A DNA stretch of 64,000 nt from Cohnella xylanilytica. Its GTDB lineage: Bacteria > Bacillota > Bacilli > Paenibacillales > Paenibacillaceae. Position 1 is the stretch's first letter. Each line of letters opens with the position of its first letter. The translations under genes and the position numbers were made by a program. Of this stretch, positions 1 through 8,755 are shown piece after piece. The stretch lies in assembly GCF_014212175.1 (NCBI RefSeq), contig NZ_JACJVR010000052.1:86339-150338 (forward strand). Reading direction: 5' to 3'. The notes below the pieces were generated by a model. That model had not been told where the DNA came from and did not search any database. It was given only the letters and a program-made list of their open reading frames with translations.

Positions 1-82
1 GCCCCTTGTCCTGACCGCAGGCGGCCAGCAAGAGCAGCAACGCCATTCCCGTCAAAATCCAGTAAAAACGCTTGGCGGCCAT
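1..82 (-). CDS. Partial lipoprotein (N-terminus only)
   Basis: The first 27 codons of a minus-strand gene run off the left edge. The ATG at 82-80 follows a GGAGG ribosome-binding site. The N-terminus has a basic start (MAAKRF), a hydrophobic stretch and the lipobox LLAAC with Cys about residue 22. This predicts signal peptidase II processing and lipid anchoring. It lies 11 bp downstream of the ispG stop, so the two may be co-transcribed. The remainder lies outside the window and no function can be given. Confidence 0.7.
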   Translation of the reverse strand, partial: MAAKRFYWILTGMALLLLLAACGQDKG

Positions 83-93
83 CCGTCGCCTCC

Positions 94-1191
94 TCAGTGC
101 TTGCGGCCCGGAATGACGCCCGTCTCGTTGTACGCGGCCACGATATTGTCGATCTCCTTCTTCAGCTCGCTGACGAGCTCGGCCTCCGGTACCTTGCGAA
201 TCATCTCGCCGTAACGGAACAGCATGCCTTCCCCGCGCGCTCCCGCGATGCCGATGTCGGCTTCGCGCGCTTCGCCCGGGCCGTTGACCGCGCAGCCGAG
301 CACCGATACCTTGATCGGAACCTTGAGCTTGGACAAATATTCCTCGACCTCGTTGGCCACTGCGAACAGATCGATGTCGAGCCTTCCGCAGGTCGGGCAA
401 GAGACGAGAGTCGGCGCGTCGGTAATGAGGCCGAACGTCTTCAGCAGCTCGCGGGCGACCTTGATCTCCTCGACCGGATCGGCGCTCAGCGAGATCCGCA
501 TCGTGTTGCCGATGCCCGCGTTCAGCAGGACGCCGAGTCCCGCGGCGCTCTTCACCGTGCCGGAGAACAGCGTACCGGCTTCGGTAATGCCGAGGTGCAG
601 CGGATACTTGATAACCTCGGCCGCCTTCGTGTAAGCGGCGATAGCCATCGGCACGTCGGACGCTTTAAGAGAGACGATGATGTCGTGGAAGTCGAGCTCT
701 TCCAGAATGCCGATATGATATAGAGCGCTCTCGACCATCGCTTCGGCGGTCGGATAGCCGTATTTCTCGAGCAGATGGTTCTCCAGCGAACCCGCGTTGA
801 CGCCGATTCGGATTGGAATTCCCTTCTCCTTGCACGCCTTGACGACCGCCTCGACCTTCTCGCGGCGGCCGATGTTGCCGGGATTGATCCGGACCTTGTC
901 GATGCCGTTCTCGATGGCCAGAAGCGCAAGCCGGTAATCGAAGTGAATATCGGCGACGAGCGGGATCGAGATTTGCTTCTTGATCTCCTTGATCGCCTCG
1001 GCGGCTTCCTTGTTGTTGACCGTCACGCGGACGATCTGGCAGCCCGCTTCTTCCAGACGCTTGATCTCGGCCACGGTAGCGGCGACGTCCGCCGTCTTCG
1101 TCGTGCACATGCTCTGCAGAATGACTTGATTGTTCCCGCCGATCGTCAGGTTCCCCACCCGGACGGGCACGGTATCGGTGCGCAAGTACAT
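94..1191 (-). CDS. ispG: 4-hydroxy-3-methylbut-2-en-1-yl diphosphate synthase (IspG/GcpE)
   Basis: This is the [4Fe-4S] enzyme of the MEP isoprenoid pathway. It reduces methylerythritol cyclodiphosphate to HMBPP in the cytosol. The sequence matches the short bacterial form throughout ([49 protein letters not shown]). The cluster ligands are visible as SCPTCGR (C265, C268) and [11 protein letters not shown] (C300, E307). I chose the ATG at 1191 because a GGGGAG ribosome-binding site precedes it and the protein then has about 365 residues. The longer frame would need a TTG at 1218. It lies downstream of clpX with a 12-bp hairpin between the two. Family identity is secure. Confidence 0.96.
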   Translation of the reverse strand: MYLRTDTVPVRVGNLTIGGNNQVILQSMCTTKTADVAATVAEIKRLEEAGCQIVRVTVNNKEAAEAIKEIKKQISIPLVADIHFDYRLALLAIENGIDKVRINPGNIGRREKVEAVVKACKEKGIPIRIGVNAGSLENHLLEKYGYPTAEAMVESALYHIGILEELDFHDIIVSLKASDVPMAIAAYTKAAEVIKYPLHLGITEAGTLFSGTVKSAAGLGVLLNAGIGNTMRISLSADPVEEIKVARELLKTFGLITDAPTLVSCPTCGRLDIDLFAVANEVEEYLSKLKVPIKVSVLGCAVNGPGEAREADIGIAGARGEGMLFRYGEMIRKVPEAELVSELKKEIDNIVAAYNETGVIPGRKH

Positions 1192-1222
1192 ATCTCCCAA
1201 TCTCCCCGTATACGCCAAGTCC

Positions 1223-1254
1223 CACCCCGTCTCCGCTGAGGGGGAGACAGGGTG
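1223..1254 (-). other. 12-bp hairpin between clpX and ispG
   Basis: On the minus strand an arm at 1254-1243 pairs over 12 positions (one G-U) with 1234-1223 around an 8-nt loop. No T-run follows, so it is not a classical intrinsic terminator. An mRNA processing or stability element, or a pause site, is possible. Confidence 0.5.
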
Positions 1255-1311
1255 GAACCGGCTGACTTCTGGAAGCCGCTCAGCCGCATGCGGAATTCGG
1301 TCCGCCCGGCT

Positions 1312-2571
1312 TTACGCGCTTTCTTCTTTTTTCTTGCCCTTCTTGGTAGTCAATTCGGGCGCGACCTTCTCCTTGACCACCTTCTCGGTGATGACGCAGG
1401 TCGTCACGTCGTCGCGCGAAGGCACTTCGTACATGACTTCCAGCATGATGCTCTCGATGATCGCGCGAAGGCCGCGCGCGCCGGTGTTGCGCTTGATGGC
1501 CTCGCGGGCGATCTCTTCCAGCGCTCCCGGTTCGAACTCCAGCTTGACGTTGTCCATCTCGAGGAGCTTCTGGTACTGCTTGACGAGAGCGTTCTTCGGC
1601 TCGGACAGAATCCGAACGAGGGCCGGCTCGTCGAGCGGCTCCAGCGCGGAGATGACCGGAAGGCGGCCGACGAATTCCGGAATCAAGCCGAACTTCAGCA
1701 GGTCCTCCGGCTGAACCAACGACAGGTATTCGCCCGGCTTCAGCTCCTTCTGGCCCTCGAGAGCCGCGTTGAAGCCGATGACCTTCTTGCCGATGCGGCG
1801 CTTGATGATCTGCTCCAATCCGTCGAAGGCGCCTCCGCACAGGAACAGGATGTTCGTCGTGTCGATCTGGATGAACTCCTGATGCGGATGCTTGCGGCCT
1901 CCTTGCGGAGGAACGGAAGCGACCGTGCCTTCGAGAATCTTCAGCAGCGCCTGTTGGACGCCTTCGCCGGACACGTCGCGCGTAATCGAAGGGTTCTCGG
2001 ACTTGCGGGCCACTTTATCGATCTCGTCGATGTAGATAATGCCGCGCTCCGCCTTCTCCACGTCGTAGTCCGCCGCTTGGATAAGCTTAAGCAGAATGTT
2101 CTCGACGTCTTCGCCCACATAGCCGGCTTCCGTCAAGGAAGTGGCGTCGGCGATCGCGAACGGAACATTCAGAATCTTCGCCATCGTCTGAGCGAGCAAG
2201 GTCTTGCCGGAACCGGTCGGGCCTACGAGCATAATATTGCTCTTCTGAAGCTCGACGTCCTCGATCTTGCTCTGCGAGTTGATGCGCTTGTAGTGGTTGT
2301 ACACGGCGACGGACAGCGACTTCTTCGCTTGCTCCTGGCCGATGACGTATTGGTCGAGGATGTTGCGGATCTCCTTGGGCTTCGGAATATCCTTGAGATC
2401 GAGATCTTCCTCGTGGCCGAGCTCCTCCTCCACGATCTCCGTGCACAGCTCGATGCACTCGTCACATATATAGACGCCGGGTCCGGCGACCAATTTGCGC
2501 ACTTGATCTTGCGACTTGCCGCAGAAAGAGCACTTCAATTGGCCTTTCTCGTCGTTGAATTTGAATCCCAT
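1312..2571 (-). CDS. clpX: ATP-dependent Clp protease ATP-binding subunit ClpX
   Basis: This AAA+ unfoldase feeds substrates to ClpP. It is 419 aa, normal for the family. The N-terminal zinc-binding domain has Cys14, Cys17, Cys36 and Cys39 (CSFC...CDEC). Walker A is GPTGSGKT at about 117-124 and Walker B is IIYIDEID at about 178-185. A VIGFNA segment near residue 265 carries the IGF loop that docks onto ClpP. The ATG at 2571 follows GGAGTGATCCC. The gene starts 11 bp after the clpP stop, so the protease and unfoldase are likely co-expressed. No unusual residue was seen. Confidence 0.97.
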   Translation of the reverse strand: MGFKFNDEKGQLKCSFCGKSQDQVRKLVAGPGVYICDECIELCTEIVEEELGHEEDLDLKDIPKPKEIRNILDQYVIGQEQAKKSLSVAVYNHYKRINSQSKIEDVELQKSNIMLVGPTGSGKTLLAQTMAKILNVPFAIADATSLTEAGYVGEDVENILLKLIQAADYDVEKAERGIIYIDEIDKVARKSENPSITRDVSGEGVQQALLKILEGTVASVPPQGGRKHPHQEFIQIDTTNILFLCGGAFDGLEQIIKRRIGKKVIGFNAALEGQKELKPGEYLSLVQPEDLLKFGLIPEFVGRLPVISALEPLDEPALVRILSEPKNALVKQYQKLLEMDNVKLEFEPGALEEIAREAIKRNTGARGLRAIIESIMLEVMYEVPSRDDVTTCVITEKVVKEKVAPELTTKKGKKKEESA

Positions 2572-2582
2572 GGGATCACTCC

Positions 2583-3173
2583 TTAACCATTGATGGGAGA
2601 AGCGATGACCTTATCGACCAGGCCGTAGGCACAGGCTTCTTCCGCGCTCATGAAGTTGTCGCGGTCGGTGTCGCGCTCGATCTTCTCGTAAGATTGACCG
2701 GTGCGCTCCACGTAGATCCTGTTCAGCTTCTCCTTCGTCTTGATAATCCAATCGGCGTGAATCTTGATGTCCGCCGCTTGCCCCCGAACGCCGCCGAGGG
2801 GCTGGTGAATCATGATCTCGCTGTTCGGCAGAGCGAAGCGCTTGCCCTTGGCGCCCGCGGTCAGGAGCAGCGAACCCATGCTAGCCGCCATGCCGACGCA
2901 GATCGTGCTGACGTCCGGCTTGATGAACTGCATCGTATCATATATTCCCATTCCGGCCGTAACTGAACCACCGGGCGAATTGATGTACAGGCTGATGTCT
3001 TTCTCCGGATCATCCGCGGCCAAGAAAAGCAGTTGGGCGATGATGGAGTTGGCCACATCGTCATCAATTGCGCTGCCTAGAAAGATAATGCGGTCTTTCA
3101 ACAGCCGGGAGTAAATATCGTACGAACGCTCTCCGCGGTTCGTCTGTTCGACGACGATCGGTACCAAGTTCAT
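2583..3173 (-). CDS. clpP: ATP-dependent Clp protease proteolytic subunit ClpP
   Basis: This is the serine peptidase that forms the tetradecameric chamber of Clp proteases. At 196 aa it has the full catalytic triad: Ser98 in GMAASMGS, His123 in MIHQPLGG and Asp172 in DRDNFM. Tyr62/63-type hydrophobic-pocket residues lie in [10 protein letters not shown]. The tig-clpP-clpX order is found in many bacteria, whereas B. subtilis keeps clpP elsewhere. Upstream, the minus strand shows GCTCAAA-GTC-CACTAAA, a weak likeness to the CtsR heptad repeat. I treat that only as a hint of stress control. Confidence 0.97.
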   Translation of the reverse strand: MNLVPIVVEQTNRGERSYDIYSRLLKDRIIFLGSAIDDDVANSIIAQLLFLAADDPEKDISLYINSPGGSVTAGMGIYDTMQFIKPDVSTICVGMAASMGSLLLTAGAKGKRFALPNSEIMIHQPLGGVRGQAADIKIHADWIIKTKEKLNRIYVERTGQSYEKIERDTDRDNFMSAEEACAYGLVDKVIASPING

Positions 3174-3296
3174 GTGACCAACCTCTTTTCTTTAGTGGAC
3201 TTTGAGCATCGGTAATATTCTAACATGTTCAATCCCCAATGTCATGTTGGCGGCGACCCGGCTCATCCGAATCGGGCTCCGCCCGTTATGTAGAGT

Positions 3297-3328
3297 GAAA
3301 AAGAAGGCACGCGGCTTGCGGCGTGCCT
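3297..3328 (-). terminator. Intrinsic terminator downstream of tig
   Basis: On the minus strand AGGCACGC pairs perfectly with GCGTGCCT around an 8-nt loop, followed by TCTTTTT. It separates tig from clpP, so clpP probably needs its own promoter. Confidence 0.85.
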
Positions 3329-3360
3329 CTCTTCATTATGGTATCGGTCTTCGCTTCGGA

Positions 3361-4650
3361 TTACTCCGTCTTGCTCTGTTCGACCACGAACTTGACCGCT
3401 TTGCGAACCTTCAGGTCCGCCTGGATCGTGTCCATGTAGCCGTTGGAGGTGAAGATGGAGCGGAGTTCTTCCGCGGAGCGGTTGTAAACCTTCGCCAGGT
3501 TGTTCAGTTCTTCCTCGACGTCCGCGTCGGACACTTCGAGGTTCTCGGCCTTGGCGATCGCTTCGAGCACCAGATTGTTGCGGACGCGCTTCTCGGCGTC
3601 GACTCTCATCTGCGCCTTCAGAGCCGCTTCGTCCTGGCCGCTGAATTGGTAGTACAGCTCGAGCGTCATGCCTTGCATGCGCAGGCGGCTCTCGAAGTCC
3701 TTCAGCATGCTGTCGATCTCGGTCTCGAACATCGCTTCCGGAATCTCGACTTCGGCGTTCGCGGACGCTTGATCGATGACGGCGTTCTCGCGGGCCGTCT
3801 CGGCGTCTTTAGCCTTGCGTTCCTTCAGCTTGCTCGCCAGATCTTGTTTGTATTCGTCGAGCGTGTCGAATTCGCTGACGTCCTTCGCGAATTCGTCGTC
3901 AAGGGCCGGAAGAATCTTGCGCTTGATCTCGTGCAGCTTCACTTTGAACACGACCGGCTTGCCGGCCAGGTTCTCGGCATGGTAGTCCTCCGGGAAGGAG
4001 ACGTTGATGTCCTTCTCCTCGGCGATGTTCAAGCCGACGACTTGCTCTTCGAAGCCCGGGATGAACGAGCCGGAGCCGAGCTCGAGCGAGTAGCGCTCGC
4101 CCTTGCCGCCTTCGAACGGCACGCCGTTCTCGAAGCCTTCGAAGTCGATGATCGTGATGTCGCCCATCTGAGCCGGACCTTCGTCAACGACGGCCAGCTC
4201 GGCGTGGCGCTGCTGCAGGCGCTCCAGTTCCTTGGCGATCTCGTCTTCCGTCACTTCGGTGTCCGCGGCCGGAACGACCAGCCCCTTGTATTCGCCCAGC
4301 TTCACTTCGGGCTTGACGGTAACCTTAGCCTTGAACTTGAAGGATTGTCCCTTCGCGAACTGCTCGACGTCCACGTCCGGACGGTCCACCGGAACGATGC
4401 CAGCCTGCTCGACGGCTTCGCCGTACGCGCCAGGCAGCAGAATGTCGATCGCGTCCTGGTACAGGCTCTCGGCGCCGAACCGGGCTTCGAAGATGGCGCG
4501 CGGAACTTTGCCCTTGCGGAAGCCCGGCACGTTCACCTTCTGCACGACTTTGCGGAACGCCTTGTCCAGCGCTTCCGCTACCTTCTGCTCATCGATCTCG
4601 ACCTCGAGCAGGCCGACGTTCTTTTCTATCTTCTCCCAATTCACTTTCAT
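3361..4650 (-). CDS. tig: Trigger factor (ribosome-associated chaperone and PPIase)
   Basis: Trigger factor binds nascent chains at the ribosome exit tunnel and catalyses prolyl isomerisation. It is 429 aa, normal length. The N-terminal ribosome-binding domain contains PGFRKGKVPR, close to the GFRxGKxP ribosome-docking loop. A FKBP-like domain follows at roughly 150-240 (GDITIIDFEGFENG, LGSGSFIPGFEEQVVG), then the helical C-terminal chaperone domain. The ATG at 4650 follows GGAGGGG. A strong sigma-A promoter lies about 65-90 bp upstream and a terminator follows the gene, so tig can be a monocistronic unit between the YsoA-like gene and clpP. Confidence 0.97.
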   Translation of the reverse strand: MKVNWEKIEKNVGLLEVEIDEQKVAEALDKAFRKVVQKVNVPGFRKGKVPRAIFEARFGAESLYQDAIDILLPGAYGEAVEQAGIVPVDRPDVDVEQFAKGQSFKFKAKVTVKPEVKLGEYKGLVVPAADTEVTEDEIAKELERLQQRHAELAVVDEGPAQMGDITIIDFEGFENGVPFEGGKGERYSLELGSGSFIPGFEEQVVGLNIAEEKDINVSFPEDYHAENLAGKPVVFKVKLHEIKRKILPALDDEFAKDVSEFDTLDEYKQDLASKLKERKAKDAETARENAVIDQASANAEVEIPEAMFETEIDSMLKDFESRLRMQGMTLELYYQFSGQDEAALKAQMRVDAEKRVRNNLVLEAIAKAENLEVSDADVEEELNNLAKVYNRSAEELRSIFTSNGYMDTIQADLKVRKAVKFVVEQSKTE

Positions 4651-4713
4651 GATTAGCTATTCCCCTCCGAAGCAGCTTGCCACTCAAGTCGGCAGCTTAA
4701 CATAAACCATTCC

Positions 4714-4742
4714 ATTATAAACAACCCTTGGGCTCATTTCAA
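4714..4742 (-). promoter_or_regulatory. Sigma-A promoter of tig
   Basis: On the minus strand the -35 is TTGAAA (4742-4737), the spacer is 17 bp and the -10 is TATAAT (4719-4714). This is a near-consensus vegetative promoter 64 bp upstream of the tig start codon. Confidence 0.85.
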
Positions 4743-4758
4743 GGTCTGCGGGACTTCG

Positions 4759-5676
4759 TCACGTTCCCGGCTGAAGCTCTCCCGCGTATTGGCGAAGCCA
4801 TCTTAGCGCCTGTTCGTAGCGGAAACGCAGCTCTCCCGTAATCCCGTACTGCTCGCGCACCCATTCGTCGCTCGCCTGGCCGTGAAGCTTCTCGACCAGG
4901 AATTGGTGAAGCGCGGCGGCCCACAGGTCGGAGGAGCCGTCGTCCTCCTCCGTCATCCGGTTGTACACGGACGTGCCGTACGCGACCTGCACGCACTCCT
5001 TCCACATCTCTTCGGCGAAGTAGGAGAGCGTCGGATCCGACACCTCCGCCGCCTGCCCGACCCGGTCGAGCACGTCCCGCACGGCCGGGGGGAACTCGCC
5101 GAACGACAGAGGCGTCAGCTCCGGTTCCAGCGTCAGCGCCTCGCCTCCCCGCCACATGGAGACCGGTCCGGACGAGCCGAGCCTGCGCAGCAGCTGAAGG
5201 GCGCGGAATTGAACGGCGGGATGATGCTCCCGTTCGCCCAGCCACGTCCGAATGCGGGGCTCGATATCGGGATGGTCGAGATGCACCAGCTGGCTGAGAG
5301 CGAGCAGTTGCTGCTCCGGATCCCCTTCGTTCTCCAACTGGGCGAGCAGCTTGGGCACGTATTCGCCGTCTTGGCCCGAACGCTCGTTCAACCGGGCCCG
5401 AAGCGCTTCCTCCGCGTCCTCCTCCTCTTCCTCGCCCATCCAATCTTCGCCGGCGTAGCTGCCCTCGGCCTCCGGGAAGGCGGCCTCGAGCCAGCCGAGC
5501 AGCGCCTGCCATTCCGTATGGTGCCGCTCGGCCTCGCCGCCGCATTGAAGCAGGAACGAGAGAAGCGCCTTCGCTTCGCCGTACCGTTCCGTCTCGAGCA
5601 TTCTCGTCAGCTGAATCTGATAATAATCCAAAGTCTTGGGGAACAAGACCAAATTGTCCTTGGTGGAATCATTCAC
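4759..5676 (-). CDS. ysoA: TPR/helical-repeat protein, YsoA-like
   Basis: This is a 305-aa soluble protein with helical repeat character (TLDYYQIQLTRMLETERYGE, AKALLSFLLQCGG). It has an acidic insert (MGEEEEEDAEEAL) at about 80-92 and a HEAT-like middle (LLALSQLVHLDHPDIEP, QFRALQLLRRLG). No catalytic motif was seen. B. subtilis carries the TPR-type gene ysoA immediately upstream of tig, and the position here is the same. The name therefore rests on synteny plus repeat character. The start is a GTG at 5676 preceded by GGAAGGGG. Its function is unknown. It may act in protein-protein contacts. Confidence 0.65.
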   Translation of the reverse strand: MNDSTKDNLVLFPKTLDYYQIQLTRMLETERYGEAKALLSFLLQCGGEAERHHTEWQALLGWLEAAFPEAEGSYAGEDWMGEEEEEDAEEALRARLNERSGQDGEYVPKLLAQLENEGDPEQQLLALSQLVHLDHPDIEPRIRTWLGEREHHPAVQFRALQLLRRLGSSGPVSMWRGGEALTLEPELTPLSFGEFPPAVRDVLDRVGQAAEVSDPTLSYFAEEMWKECVQVAYGTSVYNRMTEEDDGSSDLWAAALHQFLVEKLHGQASDEWVREQYGITGELRFRYEQALRWLRQYAGELQPGT

Positions 5677-5834
5677 GAAGTGAACCCCTTCCTGCCGGCC
5701 CTTCTGGCCTGGGTTGCCGATTCACCCGCATTATACCACGAACCCCGTCCGAAAAGGAAAAAGGCCCCTTCCGCCCAACCGGAGCGTCCGGGCCCCGGTT
5801 GCGAATCGGCGAAGAGGCAGCCGAATCGCACCGG

Positions 5835-5864
5835 TTGATTTTCGCATCCGAAATGTGCTATATT
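5835..5864 (+). promoter_or_regulatory. Promoter of tRNA-Gly
   Basis: The -35 is TTGATT (5835-5840), the spacer is 18 bp and the -10 is TATATT (5859-5864). The tRNA begins 23 bp further on, which fits a vegetative tRNA promoter. Confidence 0.7.
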
Positions 5865-5886
5865 TCTTATTACCTTCAAGATTCGC

Positions 5887-5960
5887 GCGGGTGTAGTTCA
5901 ATGGTAGAACGCCAGCTTCCCAAGCTTGAGGCGAGGGTTCGATTCCCTTCACCCGCTCCA
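5887..5960 (+). tRNA. tRNA-Gly (anticodon CCC)
   Basis: This is a 74-nt cloverleaf with acceptor arms GCGGGTG and CACCCGC, D arm GTTC/GAAC, T loop TTCGATT and an encoded CCA end. The anticodon loop TTCCCAA gives anticodon CCC at 5919-5921, reading GGG. The anticodon stem has one C-T mismatch at its second pair, as folded by eye. A terminator follows and a promoter precedes it, so it is a single-gene unit. Confidence 0.93.
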
Positions 5961-5975
5961 TAATGCCATCCGATC

Positions 5976-6005
5976 AAGCCCTTGCCTTGCGCAAGGGCTT
6001 TTTTT
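5976..6005 (+). terminator. Intrinsic terminator after tRNA-Gly
   Basis: AAGCCCTTGC pairs with GCAAGGGCTT around a 5-nt loop and is followed by a T-run. Confidence 0.85.
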
Positions 6006-6065
6006 ACTTGCCTATGTACGATAATCCCATCCAAGTCCGGGTACGAAAAAACCGGTCCCGCCGCT

Positions 6066-6269
6066 TCAAGAAGCCCGCGGAATAACCGGAATGGCTTCCA
6101 GAATCCGCCCGGTCGACAACGTGCGAAGGCCTCGCTTGTTCCAATCCAGCACCCGCGCCTTGCCCTTCCGCACCGAATAGACGGTGACGACGCTGCGGGT
6201 GATCCGGCCCTTGCTGTCCCGGTAAACGATGCGGACGGGCCAACGCCCGATCGCCTTCTCGATCGGCAT
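6066..6269 (-). CDS. Small conserved-looking protein with a WYL-like strand pattern
   Basis: This is a 67-aa ORF on the minus strand. The core (VRIVYRDSKGRITRSVVTVY, SVRKGKARVLDWNKRG, LRTLSTGRILEAIPV) shows the alternating strands and the final R-T-x-x-x-x-R-I pattern of the beta core of WYL domains. That likeness is from memory and unproven. I prefer the ATG at 6269 because GGGAG precedes it. An in-frame ATG at 6305 would add 12 residues. It would be a stand-alone domain without a DNA-binding part. The function is unknown. Confidence 0.5.
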   Translation of the reverse strand: MPIEKAIGRWPVRIVYRDSKGRITRSVVTVYSVRKGKARVLDWNKRGLRTLSTGRILEAIPVIPRAS

Positions 6270-6410
6270 CCCTATCACGCTCCCGATAAGAACATTTGTT
6301 CCCATTATACTGGATGCCCGAAAATTTGGCAAGCCGGATATCGGAGGCGACCGTGTCACCGGGGTTCGTCTGGGCATAGGCTGAAGCATCCCTTAACTGG
6401 AGGAATATGC

Positions 6411-6734
6411 ATGGCAGTGGGTCCCTTCGTTCCCGGCGGCGCCGTCCCGCCGTATCCGCCATACCCGTACCCGCCTTATCCGCCTTACCTTTATCCGCCG
6501 TATCCGCCGTATCCGCTGTACCCGCCCTACCCGTTCCTGCCGCCCTATCCCGGGTCGTTCTTCCCGGGACCCGGGTTCCCGGGGCCGTTCGGCCCGGGCT
6601 TCCACGGACCCGGCCCCGTCGGACCCGGCTTCCACGGTCCCGGACCCGTCGGACCGGGCTTCCCCGGCCCGGGCGGACCCGGCTTCCATGGGCCGGGGCC
6701 GCACCGGAGCGGATTCATTAACGCCGACGGATAG
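6411..6734 (+). CDS. Tyr/Pro/Gly-rich low-complexity protein, probably spore coat or surface
   Basis: This 107-aa protein starts at an ATG that follows TGGAGGA. Residues about 10-45 are tandem PPYP units (YPPYPPYP type), including PYPPYLYPPYPPYPLYPPYP. Residues about 50-100 are glycine/proline repeats based on GPGFHGPGPVGP. There is no signal peptide or enzymatic motif. Composition of this kind is common in Bacillales coat and exosporium proteins, so a coat role is inferred. Upstream, CATAGGCTG at about 6375 weakly resembles a sigma-K -10 element. A hairpin terminator follows. Low-complexity GC-rich coding is hard to prove by eye, but the ribosome-binding site and the clean frame support it. 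Confidence 0.6.
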   Translation: MAVGPFVPGGAVPPYPPYPYPPYPPYLYPPYPPYPLYPPYPFLPPYPGSFFPGPGFPGPFGPGFHGPGPVGPGFHGPGPVGPGFPGPGGPGFHGPGPHRSGFINADG

Positions 6735-6746
6735 CGCCGCGCCGGC

Positions 6747-6780
6747 AAGAGGAGGAGCGCCCCGCCGGGCGGCTCCTCTT
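6747..6780. terminator. Hairpin between convergent genes
   Basis: AAGAGGAG at 6747-6754 pairs with CTCCTCTT at 6773-6780, with further GC pairing inside. It lies between the coat-like gene (+) and the nitroreductase gene (-) and may serve both, although the T-runs are short. Confidence 0.55.
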
Positions 6781-6803
6781 CTCGCCCGCCGCGCGCCGCC
6801 GGT

Positions 6804-7361
6804 TCACACCCAAGTCGTCTTGTCCCGCGCCGGAGTCCGGGCGGTAGGCGGGCTGTCGCCGGCCGGATACCCCACGAACGCCGTGCCGACGATCTTGCGC
6901 ATGTCCGGAACGTTCAAGAACCGGTACAGCCGCTCGTCGCGGACGAGCCCGACGCCGCGCGTCCGCCAGACGAAGCCGAGTCCCGCGTCCTGCGCCGCCA
7001 GCCACATCGAATGGAGCGCGCAGGCGGCCGCGTACTCGTTGTCCTCCGAGGCGTCGGGATCGCCCGGAACGACGTCCGCCGTCACGACGATGAGAAGCGG
7101 CGTGTTCAGCAGCACCTTGAGCGACTCCTGCACGAGATTCGGCTTGGTCGGGAACCGCTCCTCCAAGTACCCTCGCGCCAGGTCCTCGTAATCGCGCTTG
7201 GCCCGCCCCTGCACGACGTAGAAATGCCACGGCTCGCGAAGCCGGTCGTTCGGAGCCAGCACCGCGGCTTCGAGCAAATAATCGATTTTCTCCCGTTCGA
7301 CTTCCCTCGGCTCGAAATTCCGGACCGCCCGGCGGCACCGCAACGCTTCCAGAGCGTTCAT
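6804..7361 (-). CDS. Nitroreductase-family flavoprotein, last gene of the cobalamin operon
   Basis: This is a 185-aa FMN-binding nitroreductase-fold protein. It has the N-terminal CRRAVRNF pattern, APNDRLREPWHFYVV in the FMN region and DAGLGFVWRTRG near the C-terminus. Its ATG overlaps the cbiA stop as ATGA, which predicts translational coupling and a role tied to B12 synthesis or salvage. Possibilities are a flavin reductase for cobalt or corrinoid reduction, or a BluB-type lower-ligand enzyme. The APNDRLREPWHF segment looks more like ordinary YdjA-type nitroreductases than BluB, so I do not name it bluB. The B. megaterium cob operon carries a poorly characterised gene, cbiY, near the same end, but equivalence was not tested. 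Confidence 0.85.
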   Translation of the reverse strand: MNALEALRCRRAVRNFEPREVEREKIDYLLEAAVLAPNDRLREPWHFYVVQGRAKRDYEDLARGYLEERFPTKPNLVQESLKVLLNTPLLIVVTADVVPGDPDASEDNEYAAACALHSMWLAAQDAGLGFVWRTRGVGLVRDERLYRFLNVPDMRKIVGTAFVGYPAGDSPPTARTPARDKTTWV

Positions 7362-8755
7362 ATCCGTCCCCTCCTTGACTTATACTGCCTGCACGCCTCC
7401 GCGAACCGGCCGGCGACCTCCGGATTCGAAGCGAAGTGCAGGTGCGTGTACCCCGCGACCAGCCGGTCCCGGACGAACCCCTCCCGCTTCGTCCCGCGCA
7501 GCCCCTTCGTCTCGTAGGCGTACGGCGGCTCCTCGCCCTCGGGCGCTTCATAGACGGAATAATGGAACTCGTGGCCCCGCGCCGTCTCGCCCGGACCGAG
7601 CAGGAAGTTCCCCGGCGTCCCCGCGGCTTCGCGGTAGCCGAGCGCGGCCAGCTTCGGACGCATCCGGACGCAGCCCGGCACGAGGCCGACCATCGGGTAC
7701 CTCGCCCCGTCCGTCGTCTCGAGGCTCTCCGTCAAGTACATATACCCGCCGCACTCCGCGAGAGTCGGCATGCCGGACCGAACGCGATCGCGGATCGAAG
7801 CGGCGACCTCCGCATGCGCGGCCAGCCGCTCCGCGAACTCCTCGGGGAAGCCTCCCCCGATGTAGAGGCCGTCCGCCTCGGGCGGCACCGTCTCGCCCGC
7901 GAGCGGCGAGAAGAAGACGCACCGCGCGCCGTACAGCTCGAGCAGCTCCAGGTTCTCGGGGTAATAAAAATGAAACGCCGCGTCCTTGGCGACCGCGATG
8001 ACCGGCCCATCGGCGCTGCCGCTCTCCGGCCGCGCCGCGAACAGCTTGGGCTCCGCCGCCATGGGAGGCCGCTCCCCCAGCTCGAGCAGCCGGCCGAGCT
8101 CGAAGTTCGCCTCGACCTTCTCCGCGAGACGCGCGAACATCGGGGCCAGCTCGCCCCGCTCGATCGAAGGCACGAGGCCGAGATGCCGCTCCGGCATCTC
8201 GACGTCCGTCTCCCGCGCCATCCACCCGAGCACCGGAACGCCGCACTCGCGCTCGATCGCCTCCTTGACGAGCTTGTAATGGCCCTCGCTGCCGACCTTG
8301 TTGGCGACGACGCCGGCGATCCGGCGACCCTCCTCCGCGAAGCATTGGAACCCCTTCACGACGGCGGCGGCGCTCCGCGCCATGCTCTGGCAGTTGACCA
8401 CGAGCAGAATCGGCGCGTCCACGATGCGGGCGATGTCCGCCGAGCTGCCTTCGTCGGAGCGCGAATCCCGGCCGTCGTACAGCCCCATCACTCCCTCGAT
8501 CACGGAGATATCCGCGCCCCGGCCCCCCCGCGCGAAAATCTCGCGCACGCCGTCCTCGCCGAACATCCAGCTGTCCAAGTTGCGCGAGACTCTGCCCGTC
8601 ACCGAGGCATGATAGGTCGGGTCGATGTAATCCGGCCCGCACTTGAACCCTTGAACGGCCAGCCCTCGCCGGCGCAGCGCCGCCATGAGGCCGATCGCCA
8701 CCGTCGTCTTGCCGACGCCGCTGCCCGTTCCCGCGACGACCCATCTTGCCGCCAT
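7358..8755 (-). CDS. cbiA: Cobyrinate a,c-diamide synthase
   Basis: CbiA amidates the a and c side chains of cobyrinate using glutamine and ATP. It is 465 aa, normal length. The N-terminal P-loop (GTGSGVGKTT, about 9-18) belongs to the dethiobiotin-synthetase-like domain, followed by FKCGPDYIDP. The C-terminal class I glutaminase domain has its nucleophile in TLAECGGYMYL. The ATG at 8755 shares one base with the cbiG stop (TGATG), and the stop overlaps the nitroreductase start. It sits late in the operon, after the ring-modifying enzymes, matching the order of the B. megaterium operon. Confidence 0.96.
   Translation of the reverse strand: MAARWVVAGTGSGVGKTTVAIGLMAALRRRGLAVQGFKCGPDYIDPTYHASVTGRVSRNLDSWMFGEDGVREIFARGGRGADISVIEGVMGLYDGRDSRSDEGSSADIARIVDAPILLVVNCQSMARSAAAVVKGFQCFAEEGRRIAGVVANKVGSEGHYKLVKEAIERECGVPVLGWMARETDVEMPERHLGLVPSIERGELAPMFARLAEKVEANFELGRLLELGERPPMAAEPKLFAARPESGSADGPVIAVAKDAAFHFYYPENLELLELYGARCVFFSPLAGETVPPEADGLYIGGGFPEEFAERLAAHAEVAASIRDRVRSGMPTLAECGGYMYLTESLETTDGARYPMVGLVPGCVRMRPKLAALGYREAAGTPGNFLLGPGETARGHEFHYSVYEAPEGEEPPYAYETKGLRGTKREGFVRDRLVAGYTHLHFASNPEVAGRFAEACRQYKSRRGRI

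Noticed and set aside
5731..5961. Minus-strand frame beginning MERVKGIEPSPQ across tRNA-Gly
   Set aside because: It is the antisense of the tRNA; GIEPSPQAWEAGVLPLNYTR-type peptides are a familiar spurious product of reading tRNA genes backwards.
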